64,000 nt of DNA from Sciurus carolinensis (GCF_902686445.1 NC_062217.1:167708098-167772097); one strand, 5' to 3'; positions 25,501 through 34,479 are shown, counted from the first letter of the stretch. Program-made: numbers and translations. The notes: generated by a model from the sequence alone, not told the origin.

Positions 25501-28340
25501 ATTGATCCACGTGCGTTTTTCAGTATGACCCACGCCCAGGCCACCTAAGTAGCATCCGTAGTGATGGGGAAGGGAGCACGTAACCTCAGGGTACCAAAGT
25601 GTTGGACACCTGGGCCTGGGACTTGGGGATGGGGGTTCTCCTGGGCTCCTAGCCTCAGACTCCGACTCCAGTGGGTGGGGGAGGCAGGAGGCATCCGTGG
25701 TGACTTCCAGCCATCCGTGGGTAAGAGTCATGATTTCTGGGTCCCCTCTCCCCCCAGGGCCAATGCTGAAATTGCCCAGGTCCGAGGAAAGGCCCAGCAG
25801 GAGCAGGCCGCCTACCAGGCCAGCTTGCGGAAGGAGCAGCTGCGAGTGGATGCTCTGGAAAGGACACTGGAGCAGAAGGTGACAGGGCGAGGGTGGGCCC
25901 CTGGGCGGGGGGCCTGGCTCTCTGACTGCTGGCCAGTCCGTCATATAAGGAGGCGGGGCTCCCGGGCAGAGCCAGCCCCGCGGCACATTCCAGACAAGCG
26001 CTGGAAGATCCAGTTCAGTGGTAGCCCCGAAACAGACCTTCTCTCTGCCTTTCCAGAATCGCAGCCGGCCCGGGTCTTTCTTCCCAGTTTTCGTTTCTGT
26101 TCATCAGTCATTCACACGTCACATGTCTGTTAGCCCTGGGAGCTGCTGGCACGGTCTCCAAGCCCACGGCCAATGTGCTTGCTGGAGTGATGAGTGCCTG
26201 CCCGGCTGCGGGCAGAGGCAGCGGCTCATGCAGAGGACGGGCAGTGTCAGGCCAAGAGGGCCCAGGTGTCCTCGTTCTGCGGACAGGGCCGGGGTGGATC
26301 CTCCTAAAGTTGCTGGGCTGTCCCCAGGTTTCCCCTTCCAACCTGGTGCTCAATGCACGGCGTGCCCGTCTCCCTGGGTTCCTAAATGAGGACCTCCTTC
26401 AGCGCAACGAGTCTGAGTCTACATAGGAAGTGGCCAGGCCCCTGTGTTTCTTGAAAGGGGAGTTGCCAGACTTGCAGCCCATTCCAGATTAGTACCGAAC
26501 CTTGGGATCCCCTGGTGGTCATCAGAGTGCTCTGGGTAGCATTGCTTCTCATGCCGCTGGGCTTTGCTGGGCAGAGGGGAGGAGTCTTGCTAGGTAGATG
26601 AGTATCAGGAGTCTAGTGTGTCTCCCACATGGCTCTGGAAACACCCTGCTGGCCCCAGGAGATCAGCCCTTCTCCGTCCACACCCTGCCAGGATGCCGAA
26701 TGGCCGACTATGGTCCAGAGCAGCTTCTGGGTCAGGCAACAGTGACATCTGCCCTGGGCAGGAACTAACCCACTTCATTAGGGGAGGCCAGGGAAGGAAC
26801 CCTGGGAATCAGGAAGCTCAGATCCTTCCCACTCTGCCATCTGTGTGGCCCTGGGCAAGCCTCGTCCTTCACCTTGGTTTCTAGGCTCCCTTTAGCTCTG
26901 GAGATGTTATAGCAGATGACGTTCCCTGAGATCCGAGTCTGGTGCTGACTCAGCCCGCACTTGGTGCTCTGGCCTCCAGTATATTCTGGAGAATCCTGGA
27001 GAGTCCTGAGATTTTCAGAAAAGGGTCTTGGTATAGCCCCAGGGACAGGCTTTTGGTTAGGCCTCCCTCCTGTAGGGACCTGGAGGAAAGGCCAGCAGCA
27101 GGTACCCAGGATGCCAGGGAGGTCTGGCTGTCCTGGAAAGGCTGCTGGGGCTTGTGTGGCTAACGGGCGGCCCTGGGCTCGGCATCTAACCCCCTCCAGA
27201 GCAGGTGGCGACTGCAATGCTGGGCGTCTCCTGGTCTCTAACAGGATGGAAAGTGTCCCTGGGTCATTTGTGCACCACGAGCATGTAGTTGTTGCCTTCA
27301 CTGGGCTTCAGGGGAGGGGCAGGCTGTGCATGAAGAGCACCTTGAAGTCACTTTGCACCTGCCCTTCCTCTCCGTGACCCGTGTCCACAACAGCACCTAC
27401 TGGGTATCTTCCACATACTGCTAGTGTTCTGCATCCAGGTGGAACTGCTTAACCCTGGGGCCATTTCCCCAGAAAACCTCCAAAGAGCTCAGCCCAGATC
27501 ACCTTCACCCCCACACCACACCCTCCAAAGATAATGGTCACTGTCCCAGAGGGACTTTATATTTCTTGCCTCATTTAATTTTTAGACAGACGTTATCACC
27601 TACATTTTAAAGATAAAGAAATCAAGGATCAGAGAGATTGTGTACCTTGTCCAAGGTCACCCAGCCAGAGCTGGGATGTATACTCAGATTGTTTGGCTTC
27701 GAGTTATTTCTCCTGCCGCTTTAGATAATCCCATTGCCCCAAAGAGCCCAGTGGCTTTCAGAGTGACTTGATTTCAAACATCAGGAACTGAATTCTTGTC
27801 TTCACTTTCAGAATAAAGAGATAGAAGAACTCACCAAGATTTGTGATGAACTGATTGCCAAAATGGGGAAAAGCTAACTTTGAACCAAATGCTGGGACTT
27901 GACCGTTGCGTGCAATATGGCCGTCGGCACACTGCCGTCCTTCCACCCACACGGACAGGTTCTGTCTTCACTTTTCGTATGCACTACTGTATTTCCTTTC
28001 TAAATAAAGTTGGTTTGATTGTATGCAGTGCTAAGGAGACTATCAGGATTTCTTGCTATTGGTTTGCATTTTCCTAGTATAATTCATAGCAAGTTGACCT
28101 CAGAGTTCCTGTATCAGGGAGATTGTCTGATTCTCTAATAAACACATTGCTGACCTTGGTCTTGCCCTTTGTACACGAATTCCCAGATGAGCAGGTTGGA
28201 TTTCATATGAACATGTACAGCGTGCATAGGGACTCTTGCCTTAAGGAGTGTAAACTTGATCTGCATTTGCTGATTTGTTTTAAAAAAAAAAATGCATGTT
28301 TCAAATAAAATTCTCTATTGTAAATAAATTTTTTTCTTTG
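4461..28340 (+). CDS. TACC2: TACC2, 3' portion of gene (12 coding exons plus 3' UTR)
   Basis: Transforming acidic coiled-coil protein 2 is a centrosome- and spindle-associated adaptor. The TACC family C-terminal coiled coil binds the microtubule polymerase ch-TOG/CKAP5 and helps stabilise spindle microtubules. Twelve exons with GT/AG borders join in phase: 4461-4522, 6605-6717, 7747-7918, 9043-9183, 10046-10135, 16224-16367, 17486-17562, 19413-19456, 24951-25111, 25333-25439, 25758-25878 and 27812-27877. They give 431 residues and a stop. The last roughly 200 residues (from about local residue 228) form the TACC domain, rich in heptads of Leu, Glu, Lys and Gln. The C-terminus AKMGKS, and recognised blocks such as [14 protein letters not shown] and [15 protein letters not shown], identify TACC2 rather than TACC1 (ends LGKTD) or TACC3. 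The first exon starts with two bases of a split codon, so upstream exons, including those for most of the long isoform, lie outside the window. The downstream neighbour BTBD16 agrees with conserved synteny. Confidence 0.97.
4828..5241 (-). mobile_element. MER2-like Tigger DNA transposon remnant, split by an ID SINE
   Basis: The left end ttggccctccctatctgtag and the right end tattgagggacaattgta are inverted-repeat termini of a non-autonomous TcMar-Tigger element. The interior attaggtattataagtaatc and atgccattttatataaagga match the family. An ID SINE (4904-4996) is inserted inside, so the transposon is the older element. Family name assigned from memory of the consensus. Confidence 0.7.
4904..4996 (+). 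repeat. ID SINE (tRNA-Ala-derived)
   Basis: Starts gggctggggatgtagctcag with the tRNA-like A box, has ggttcacccccagcacc as B-box region and an A-rich tail. It is inserted in a MER2-like transposon. Confidence 0.9.
6605..6717 (+). CDS. TACC2: TACC2 coding exon, [16 protein letters not shown] block
   Basis: This 113-nt exon encodes [19 protein letters not shown] followed by a proline-directed Ser/Thr stretch ([19 protein letters not shown]) that looks phosphorylatable. It ends with two bases of a Gly codon before donor GTATGA at 6718. The acceptor is a tandem NAGNAG (gcagcag at 6601-6607). Start at 6605 keeps a Gln that is also present at this position in the human protein as I recall it, while use of the second AG would drop it without changing frame. 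Confidence 0.95.
6965..7225 (+). repeat. MIR-like SINE fragment
   Basis: Contains the tgcctcagtttccttgagtg core and a downstream ctggcacacgtaacgtgctg segment resembling the MIR 3' part. Old and diverged. Confidence 0.5.
7747..7918 (+). CDS. TACC2: TACC2 coding exon, [11 protein letters not shown] block
   Basis: This 172-nt exon follows acceptor tttgctcccacag and precedes donor GTAAGT at 7919. It completes the split Gly and adds 57 codons from [15 protein letters not shown] to GTSSEAIEI. It is a hydrophilic linker upstream of the coiled coil, with many Ser, Glu and Gln residues and no fold that I recognise. It ends in phase 0. Confidence 0.95.
9043..9183 (+). CDS. TACC2: TACC2 coding exon, [20 protein letters not shown] block
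   Basis: This is a 141-nt, phase-0 exon of 47 codons running [17 protein letters not shown] through [20 protein letters not shown]. The acceptor is gccggtgctcag and the donor GTTTGT at 9184 is weaker than its neighbours. Because both ends are phase 0, skipping would keep the frame. The segment precedes the coiled coil and is recognised from TACC2. Confidence 0.95.
10046..10135 (+). CDS. TACC2: TACC2 coding exon, [18 protein letters not shown] block
   Basis: This 90-nt, phase-0 exon of 30 codons runs [18 protein letters not shown] through SRSHQDAK, with acceptor ccccttgggcag and donor GTACCG at 10136. The sequence is predicted helical and amphipathic. It lies upstream of the main TACC domain and is typical of TACC1/TACC2. 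Confidence 0.95.
11045..11230 (+). repeat. MIR SINE fragment
   Basis: Contains gctttgagtgagttcatgaa, ctctctgggcctcttt and cctggcacataataggtgta, in MIR order. Confidence 0.6.
14395..14508 (+). repeat. ID SINE
   Basis: Diverged tRNA-derived core gggctggggtggactcagtg, then gggttcaaatcctagcaaac and an A-rich tail. Confidence 0.75.
16224..16367 (+). CDS. TACC2: TACC2 coding exon, [10 protein letters not shown] block
   Basis: This is a 144-nt, phase-0 exon of 48 codons from [19 protein letters not shown] to [18 protein letters not shown]. The acceptor is attccacag and the donor GTACAG at 16368. The last residues lead into the TACC coiled coil. It follows the largest intron within the window's TACC2 portion (6.1 kb). 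Confidence 0.95.
16700..16713. repeat. Target-site duplication, left copy
   Basis: ttaattgcacattt, identical to 17,400-17,413 across the L1 insertion. Confidence 0.85.
16714..17399 (-). mobile_element. 5'-truncated L1 insertion (ORF2 C-terminus and 3' UTR), antisense
   Basis: The minus strand reads an open frame (17387 to 16968) clearly from the C-terminal part of L1 ORF2, including [17 protein letters not shown] and [13 protein letters not shown]. It is followed by a 3' UTR and an A-rich end near 16,730. Perfect 14-bp target-site duplications flank the insertion at 16,700-16,713 and 17,400-17,413. The same 3' UTR recurs at 38,957-39,241. Relative to L1 ORF2 as I know it, the peptide jumps from YPKD directly to a near-terminal segment ([16 protein letters not shown]), which indicates an internal deletion. 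Confidence 0.9.
17400..17413. repeat. Target-site duplication, right copy
   Basis: ttaattgcacattt, identical to 16,700-16,713. It lies 72 nt upstream of the next TACC2 exon. Confidence 0.85.
17486..17562 (+). CDS. TACC2: TACC2 coding exon, start of TACC coiled coil
   Basis: This 77-nt exon encodes [19 protein letters not shown] and then REVMEM, ending with AG of a split Arg codon before donor GTCAGT at 17563. The charged heptad pattern marks the beginning of the TACC domain proper. The acceptor follows a pyrimidine tract ending tcttcctgatactag. The 3' target-site copy of an L1 insertion ends only 72 nt upstream of the exon. Confidence 0.96.
17563..19412 (+). other. TACC2 intron, 1.85 kb
   Basis: Unique-looking intronic sequence with MIR-like traces around 18,250-18,480. 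No other feature was recognised. Confidence 0.5.
19413..19456 (+). CDS. TACC2: TACC2 44-nt coding exon, [14 protein letters not shown]
   Basis: This 44-nt exon completes a split Arg, encodes [14 protein letters not shown] and ends with the first base (G) of the next codon. The acceptor is ttgcttgtcttgcag and the donor GTGAGT at 19457. It lies within the coiled coil. The following 5.5-kb intron contains the candidate microexon at 22,039, whose phase matches this exon end. Confidence 0.96.
20151..20329 (+). repeat. Composite B1-ID SINE (MEN / B1-dID type)
   Basis: The B1 part (cctgtaatcctagcaaatca, ggaggctgaggcaggaggat) is followed directly by an ID part (ggatgtagctcagtggcaga, gggttcaatcccagtaactg) and a poly-A. 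Such dimers are characteristic of squirrels and related rodents. Confidence 0.88.
22039..22047 (+). CDS. TACC2: Candidate 9-nt TACC2 microexon (Gly-Lys-Pro)
   Basis: The nine bases gcaagcctg lie between acceptor aaacacacag and an excellent donor gtaagta. The upstream exon ends with one base of a codon and the downstream exon begins with two, so inclusion adds Gly-Lys-Pro exactly in frame (Ile-[Gly-Lys-Pro]-Glu) within the coiled coil. From 21,912 to 22,036 there is no AG dinucleotide, and the tract is pyrimidine-rich with repeated TGC, features known for SRRM4-dependent neural microexons. Splicing is inferred. I cannot see transcript evidence and do not know whether it is annotated in other mammals. 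Confidence 0.55.
22715..22930 (+). repeat. MIR SINE
   Basis: Good match in order: tacatagtatctcatttaat, gtgaggtgactgagactcac, caaggtcacactgctgggaa, gattcaaacctgggctg. Confidence 0.8.
23435..23570 (+). repeat. MIR-like SINE fragment
   Basis: ctctgggttcagatgtggac, agtgaacaagtgacttagcc and tctctaaaatggggacaaga follow the MIR consensus order. Confidence 0.55.
24951..25111 (+). CDS. TACC2: TACC2 coding exon, TACC coiled-coil core
   Basis: This 161-nt exon completes a split Glu and encodes 53 codons from [20 protein letters not shown] to [12 protein letters not shown]. The acceptor is tgtctctcccaccag and the donor GTGTGT at 25112. Heptad repeats run throughout. This is one of the most conserved parts of the TACC domain across paralogues ([20 protein letters not shown]). 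Confidence 0.97.
25333..25439 (+). CDS. TACC2: TACC2 coding exon, TACC coiled-coil core
   Basis: This 107-nt exon encodes [20 protein letters not shown] through [10 protein letters not shown] and ends with AG of a split Arg codon before donor GTAACG at 25440. The acceptor is gccgtgttag. It carries the conserved NEE(V/A)LKKCAQEYL signature of the TACC family and continues the coiled coil. Confidence 0.97.
25758..25878 (+). CDS. TACC2: TACC2 coding exon, TACC coiled coil
   Basis: This 121-nt exon completes a split Arg and encodes 40 codons from [20 protein letters not shown] to [10 protein letters not shown], ending in phase 0 before donor GTGACA at 25879. The acceptor is cctctccccccag. This part of the TACC domain is involved in parallel coiled-coil dimerisation in the family. 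Confidence 0.97.
25879..27811 (+). other. Last TACC2 intron, 1.9 kb
   Basis: The only recognisable element is a MIR at about 27,545-27,715, just upstream of the terminal exon acceptor. The rest looks like ordinary intronic sequence. Confidence 0.55.
27545..27715 (+). repeat. MIR SINE
   Basis: Contains gcctcatttaatttttagac, tacattttaaagataaagaa and caaggtcacccagccagagc in MIR order. It ends about 100 nt before the last TACC2 exon. Confidence 0.75.
27812..27877 (+). CDS. TACC2: TACC2 terminal coding exon and stop codon
   Basis: The acceptor ttgtcttcactttcag precedes 21 codons, [20 protein letters not shown] plus Ser, and then TAA at 27875-27877. The C-terminal signature [16 protein letters not shown] is diagnostic of TACC2. 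It closes the TACC domain. Confidence 0.98.
   Translation, partial: NKEIEELTKICDELIAKMGKS
28003..28008 (+). terminator. Proximal poly(A) signal of TACC2
   Basis: An AATAAA hexamer lies 125 nt after the TACC2 stop codon. It is followed within 20 nt by a T/G-rich segment and a candidate CA cleavage dinucleotide near 28,025. It is likely the main mRNA end. Confidence 0.7.
28304..28328 (+). terminator. Distal paired poly(A) signals
   Basis: Two AATAAA hexamers 19 bp apart (28304-28309 and 28323-28328) lie in an A/T-rich context with a TG-rich downstream element near 28,350. They could terminate a longer TACC2 transcript. Confidence 0.4.
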
Positions 28341-28874
28341 GATCTTGGCAATGAGTGTGACTGTGATTTGTTTTCTGGGGTTGAGAAAGGGGTTGAGTCT
28401 TTCTTACCTTTGTGAAATAATATCAGATTTGGCCTCTTGCTCTTCTTTGGGCTCATTTCTTTGTTCATTGATTTACATAACATTTCCTTCATTATTATGG
28501 CTGGGTTTATAAGAAGAAGCTAATGAGAAATATTGACTTGCTACTTAAATAATTAAGTGGATGCATTGGATTAACTTAGATTTTTGTTTTTACAAAGCCT
28601 CTGGCTTAGGAGGCAAAATCTATTTCCTTTTATTTGGGTCAAGGAAGTAAGGGGCTGTCACTCTTCCTGTCTGGCCCTTGATGTGTGAAGATCAACCCTG
28701 AAATGTCAATTCCCCTCTAAATGATTAGGAAAGGGCAGGCAATGACCAGGAGGCAGGTAATTAAGCTGCTTATTTAATCAGCTGCCAGCTGTCAGATTCC
28801 TTCACCACTCCCACCTGGTTCAGGGACACCCGGGTCAAGGGCAGGAGGATGAGGGTTGAGGAGATGGCAGAGTG

Positions 28875-29310
28875 CGCCTGCTTCCTAGGGCTGCCGTGAC
28901 AAATCACTGCGAACTGAGCAGCTTACAGCAGAAATTTATTCTCACTGTCCTCCACAAGTTCAAAGTCACAGCATTGGTGACATCAGGTCCCTCCGGAGGC
29001 TCTGATGGAGGATCTGCTCTGTGCCTCTCTCAGTTTCCGGCGGTTGCTGGCAGCCCGCAGTGTCCCTTAGCTTGCAGCAGCTGCACTTGACCTCTGACCC
29101 TACCTTCGCATGGCTTCTCCTCTTGTATTTGTCTCAGTCGCCCTCTCCTTTCTTAGAAGAACACCTGACATTGGACTTAGAGCCCATTCCAAATTCAAAA
29201 TGACCTCATCTTGAGATCCAGTTTTATCTACAAATATATGTATTTCCAAATAAGGTCCCATTGACGGCAGGGATGAGGATGTGGACGTCCCTTCTTGGGG
29301 AACGAGTGTG
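28875..29310 (-). repeat. MLT1-like MaLR LTR, antisense
   Basis: cagcagaaatttattctcac, tgacctcatcttgagatcca and atttccaaataaggtcccat are landmark pieces of MLT1/MST-type LTRs in reverse orientation. Confidence 0.7.
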
Positions 29311-30083
29311 CCCGAGGGATGTACAGCATCCCCAGTGGCCCTCAGCTCAGCTGTCCTCCTCTGCCCCAGGCACGGTGGCTCTGGGCTGCTCCCTTCACAA
29401 AGGCCCACCCCACCCCAACCGGGAAGGCCCTCGGCAGCCTCAGCTATGGGGTGGGCAGGGCGGGGATCTCTTCTGTGCCTTGCAAGGCGGATGAAGCTCA
29501 GGTCCCAGTCAACACAAGGAGAGAGGGAGACAGATGTGCTGTTCGTCCAACAGCCTTCGCCATGGCGATGTAGCAGCCTCTTCTGGGCCCTGAGAGCCTT
29601 TGCTTTGTCTCTGCTGCATTTGAGCTGCTGGCCCAGCCTGTGATCCTACCACCACCTCTCCTGACAGGCACGTGAGCCTCCCTCTGCCCAGCACCCTCTG
29701 CTTGGTCCAGCCACAATCCCTGACCCGGGGATCACTCACCCGGGGCCAGACCCCCTTTTCTGTCCTCACACCAGTTTCCAACCTCACTGCCTTCTCTTGG
29801 AAGCTTTTTTTTTTCCTAATCCAAATAAAACATTCCCATAACTAAAAAGATTTGAAATGCACGTAAGGAAAAAAAATACTTATAATCTCCAAACCAAGAG
29901 GCTATTAATGTTCTTATTTTATCTGCCTCTTTTCTTGGCATAAGAAACAATTTTGTTCTCATTTATAAAAGAGGGGCTATTTGGAGTTCTGAGACACCAC
30001 ACCTGCACAGCCACGATGGGGTCCTGAGTGCTGTTTTGTTTACCAACAATACTTTAACGTGACCATCGTGTTATGGCAAACGG

Positions 30084-30105
30084 TTGTGTGTGTGTGTGTG
30101 TGTGT
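30084..30105. repeat. (TG)n microsatellite
   Basis: Eleven uninterrupted TG units. Confidence 0.9.
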
Positions 30106-30357
30106 AATAAAAAGGACTGCACTTCCTTAGAAGCATTCAGAATGTCAAGAGAACGGTGGCTACTTTTATATTTTGCAATTACAGAGTAGTATTGTTGGCG
30201 ATTACTGTGTGCAGGCAGCATCAGAGACGACAGAAGATGGAAGAGCTCCTGTCCCCACATGTGACAGATGTGTGCTGTGCTCCAACAAGAACCTGCTGCA
30301 AATCCCATGCCCCACATGGAAATAGCACCAGGACAGGGCTCTCTAGAGACGTCCGGG

Positions 30358-30426
30358 ACTGGGGCTGGGGCCAGGTTTGCCTAGCATGAGGGATGCCCTG
30401 GATTCCATCCCTGCACTGCAAAAGAT
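30358..30426 (+). repeat. ID-like SINE, diverged
   Basis: actggggctggggccaggtt then gcctagcatgagggatgccc and ccatccctgcactgcaaaa fit a decayed ID element. Confidence 0.5.
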
Positions 30427-30579
30427 CAGACAGACTCAGTCGTGTTAACAATACCAAAAGGAAAAAAGACAGCACAGTTTTTAAAAATTTGCAACGCCTT
30501 ACATTTCAACATTTTCTTTAAGAAGGACTGAGTAATGTAAAGAGACCGCTAGAACCAACCCCGTCGCCCTCTTGTTCTC

Positions 30580-31045
30580 CTTTTCAGCCGCACCGCCTCT
30601 CCTCTAGCTCAGTCTGCAGCAGTATCCCTTGTGTGGTTTTCCTTGGGCCCAGGGGTAGTTATTTTCCCAGTGAGGCCAAGTCCCCAGCGCCCATTGGCTC
30701 TCACTTGTCCCGCGCTGTCTCTGGAGCTCAGTGGGCTGCGCCCTGGTAAACTCACCGCGGTCAACGCTGAGGGCTGCGCAGCATTCCCCGCCTAGCCCAG
30801 CCCCCGCGAGGCTGCGCGCTTGCATGGTGTTTGGGGTTTTGCCCTCGGGCTGCACGCGGCAGGAGTCCCTGAATTCTTCCTTTAGGCTGGACTCCAGAGC
30901 GCCTCGCCTGGGCTGAAGGTGTCACGGCACCCCACCCACCGGCAGGACCTTGGCGGGGCTTGAGCGGGTTGGGCTCGTGGTTTGCTGCCTTGAGGGGGGA
31001 CGCACACCAGGGGGCGCCCGCGGCAGCTCGGGAAGAGGGTCTTGG
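30580..31045. promoter_or_regulatory. CpG-rich block (possible CpG island)
   Basis: CpG dinucleotides are dense here compared with the surrounding sequence (clusters such as cccgcgctg, caccgcggtcaacg, ggctgcgcgcttg and ggcgcccgcggcagctcggg). It contains a strong CTCF-like motif at 31,003. It could be a promoter for BTBD16 or a non-coding RNA, or an insulator-type element. I see no obvious exon/donor that proves a promoter. Confidence 0.5.
31003..31019 (+). promoter_or_regulatory. CTCF-like binding motif
   Basis: cacaccagggggcgccc contains the core ACCAGGGGGCGC of the CTCF motif in forward orientation, inside a CpG-rich block between the two genes. Binding is inferred. Confidence 0.55.
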
Positions 31046-31433
31046 GAAGGCTCTGGACTCAGACTAGGCAGAGGTTAAGGTAGTGAGCGGGCTGTGCTCC
31101 AGGTTGGATATGCTGTCAGGGAGACAGGCAATTCGAAGACTGGGTCCAAGACTGGGTTTCAGTGAGTCTTCTCTAAAGCTGCCCTTGGTGAAAAGCCAGG
31201 ATCCGCGCTCCTTTGGGTTTGGATGATGCGCACACTCTGCGTTCAGACACAGGTAGGGGTTGGTCTTGGGTTTTTTTGCATTCACCACAGTACAGTGGCC
31301 TGTCTGATGCCGATGATCTGTGACATTGTTTATGGTCAAGGCCCAGCACTGAGTGCCAGGCCAGCTCCTGGGTTTCAGAGGCTGCCTTGTTCTTTCTCAG
31401 GATGTGGACTCTTATTTTTATATTTATACATAC

Positions 31434-31458
31434 TTTTTTTTTTTTTTTTTTTTTTTTT
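31434..31458. repeat. Poly-T run
   Basis: 25 consecutive T; possibly the tail of a decayed antisense retroelement. Confidence 0.9.
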
Positions 31459-32649
31459 GGTGGCAACCCAGCTGACATCTTGAAGATGTGCACACTTTTA
31501 AAGTCCGGGAACCACACTGCCAAACAGCCTCCCACTAAGACTGCACCATGTATAACTGCTCCCCAACCCTCAGCGTGATGGGCCCTCAGCTGCTCTCCTG
31601 CCTGCCAGCCCAGCGAGACCTCAGCCCCACTGCGTGCATGCCCACCTCACCACCCTGGACTGCCCAGGAGGTGGCTCTGTCTCTGGGATGCCACAGGAAA
31701 TGGCATGTCAGCCCCTCCGTTGTCTGTCAGCATGCTTTACTGGGGTACTAAGCAGTGTGCATTTCCATTAATGTGACTGCTCCCCCAAAACCTTTAAGGG
31801 CTGTGTCGGTGAGACAGGGGCATGAGTCCAGGAGGCCCACAAGAGAAGGTGGGGTGGACCATAGACCTGTTCCTTCTTGGCTCCCTCATGGGCAATTTGG
31901 CAGGGAGGTGGAGAGGAAAGCTCAACCCCAGCACCTGCCCCTGGGGAGCCGGACTCTAGGATCTCAGCTCTGCTCAGGGTAGGTCACCGATCCTCTCTGG
32001 ACCCAAGTTTTGTGTCTCCACTTACCCAAAGGGCTGTTGGGAGAGTGCCTGGCCTCTAGACCCACCCGGGTTGAGATCAGTCACTTTCCTCCTGCGCCTA
32101 CTTTTCATCCCCAATGGGATGGCTGGAGAGTGCCCCGCAACTGTGGGATTATCAGTGATTTAGGAACCTCAGGTGACCAAGTTAGTTGTAATTCGGTGCT
32201 TCTAACATTTTATTTTCCAGCTCTGCACTTCCTTGGGGCCCTCAAGTTAAAGGTGGCTTGAAATGACAAGATTACCTGTGGAGGCTAGAGATGTGGTCGA
32301 GAGCAAGAGGGAAAGATGGAGGTGCTCACTGATGGCTTACGGGGACAGGGGTCTCGGGGGATTTCTTTTCCATTCAACCTCGGGGCTCAGGCCCTTGGGT
32401 GTGATATCTGAGAGACCAAAGGCCAAGCCAAGGAGCGTTCAGACACCTGCATCCCAGTTTCTGACTCCAGGAGAGAAAAACAATCAGCACTCTGCATGGG
32501 GCAGGCGGAAGAGGTGGTAGGGATGGTAAGAACTGGCCGGCTGGCTGGTGACTGCTCCTTGTCCTGGTCCTGGTAAGACGCTGAGGTTTCTCTCCTTCTT
32601 TTGAAATGTGCACTCCAACATTTAACAGTTTCTTCTAACATTAACATAT

Positions 32650-33400
32650 TCTTATTACCATGGTAAAGGAATTCATAGCAGGTTTCCATTTTAACCATTT
32701 TTAAGTATACAGTACAGTATTATTAACTATATCCAAATCATTGTGCAACAGATTTCTAAAACTTCCTGATCTTGCAGAACTGAAACTCTACATCCATTCA
32801 ACTGTCCCCCTCCCCTCTGACCCTCCCTGCTTCTGCTTTTCAATTTGAATATCCATTGCCTTCCTTATATCTGGGGGTTTCAGGACCGTTTCCACATATG
32901 GGCTCTCTGCCACCTTCTGTTTGTCTCCTCCTCCAGCTCTAAGGTTTAATAAGTCTCTTAGGCTTTCCTCACTGTTCTTCATTCTTGTTGCTTTTTGTTC
33001 CTCTCACTCAAATAATTTCAAATGCCCTGTTTTCAAAAGTTCACAGATTCTTTCTTCGACTTGATCACATAAGCTATCCAACCCCTTTAGGGAATTGTTC
33101 AACTCGGTTATTGTATTCTTCAGTTCTAGAATTTCTTTGTGGTCCTTTTCTATGGTTTCTATCTTTGTTGGTATCTTCACTTTGTTCATGTAGCATTTAC
33201 CTGATTTTGTTTAGTTGTCTATGTTCTCTTATAGCACATTGAGCTTCAGTAAGATGGTTATTTTTAATTCCTTGTCAGGTAACTCATTGATCTCCATTTC
33301 TTGATGGTCTGTTTTTGGAGCTTTATTTATTCTTTTGACTGAGCTTTGTTTCTCTGTTTCTTCGTTTACCACCTTCTTATTTATTTATTTATTGCTGTTT
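32650..33400 (-). mobile_element. Old L1/HAL1-like LINE remnant, antisense
   Basis: The minus strand has an open frame (33,189 to 33,004) with a coiled-coil, ORF1-like composition (ILELKNTITELNNSL and QVEERICELL). The flanking plus-strand text ttttaaccatttttaagtat and aaactgaaactctacat-like segments resemble old L1M sequence. The exact family is uncertain. Confidence 0.5.
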
Positions 33401-34087
33401 TTACTTCCCAGTCTTTTACACTGGTTTCAAACAGGAAAAAAACATTCCCAAGCAACAGCCTGGCTATGAATTCTGGGGACTCACAGACTTTTTCTGGAGA
33501 TGTATCTCTTCTGGGCGTATCCATTAATCAGGACGGTTGCCAGCATCTTTTTTAGGAGTTTGCAGTCTTTTCTTCCCCTGTCTGCCTACAGTACTTCGGG
33601 TGCTCTTGTGCTACAAGACATTGAGTTCACTTTTGTCCTTAGTGACCCCTAGGGAACCAAATGTGGCAGTTCCTCCCTGGTGCTCCCAGTCAGGTGAGAT
33701 AGAAAGATGTCCCTTGGACATCCCCTCCACCCCAATGACTGGGATGCTGGATGTACGTTCTGTTCTTCTCTTTCCCTCCCCTGGGCTGGACCCAGGGGCC
33801 TAGGTCACTGCACATCCCCAGCATGGTTACCACCGGACACAAGCTTCCAGAGAAAGATGCTAGAGCTGTTTCCATTCATTTATTCGTTGTCTTTGACTTT
33901 GATTTATAGCTCAGTTCCTAAGTGTTCTGTAGAGGACATATGTGCTAAAAACTCTAGGGGTGAAATGAAGGCCCTGGATCCCTGAGCTCAAATGCTGCAG
34001 AAAGTGATGGACCCAGTCAAGGCTAGGGTTTCTGTGTAGAGACCATGAGGAGTTTGGCATCCTGAGCAGAAAGATACTTCCTAGAGT

Positions 34088-34102
34088 GGCCAGTAGGGGG
34101 AG
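34088..34102 (+). promoter_or_regulatory. CTCF-like motif
   Basis: ggccagtagggggag (followed by cct) matches the CCAG-N-AGGGGG core of CTCF sites with one or two departures. Forward orientation. Confidence 0.45.
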
Positions 34103-34479
34103 CCTAAGGACCTGCGTGGTGGGTTGCTCCAGAAGTGGTCCCTATAGGGCAGGTGGGATGTCAAGAGAGTCAAGGGTGATGTATTTCAAACTTCTTAATT
34201 AAAATTTACAAGAGGCCCTAAAGTTCAGGGACAATCGCCTGGGAAACGTTTTGGGTGAGGGGGAAGAAGCAGCGTAGAGAAAGCTAAGACATACCCTACA
34301 CTGCACACACACACACTTTGGTCTTGGAATTGGGCTAGGATGGAGGCACTAGACCAAACTCTAGAAGGAAAGGTGCAAGATGGTTGTGTGTGCACCTCTG
34401 TGGCCCTCTGTGTGAGCTACTGCAGCTCCCCTGTGCAAGCACTCAACCCCACTGCAGGGCCTGCACCTCAAGCCACTGA

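Larger units (their letters stand above)
27878..28340 (+). other. TACC2: TACC2 3' UTR with proximal and distal poly(A) signals
   Basis: The 3' UTR begins after the stop codon. A canonical AATAAA at 28003-28008 is followed by a T/G-rich element, consistent with cleavage near 28,025. Further AATAAA hexamers occur at 28137-28142, 28304-28309 and 28323-28328, and a T/G-rich stretch lies just downstream of the last pair. Both a short (about 150 nt) and a long (about 450 nt) 3' UTR are therefore possible. The end coordinate given is the distal option. Confidence 0.65.

Noticed and set aside
25345..25986. 213-codon minus-strand open frame
   Set aside because: It is the antisense shadow of two TACC2 exons and the intron between them.
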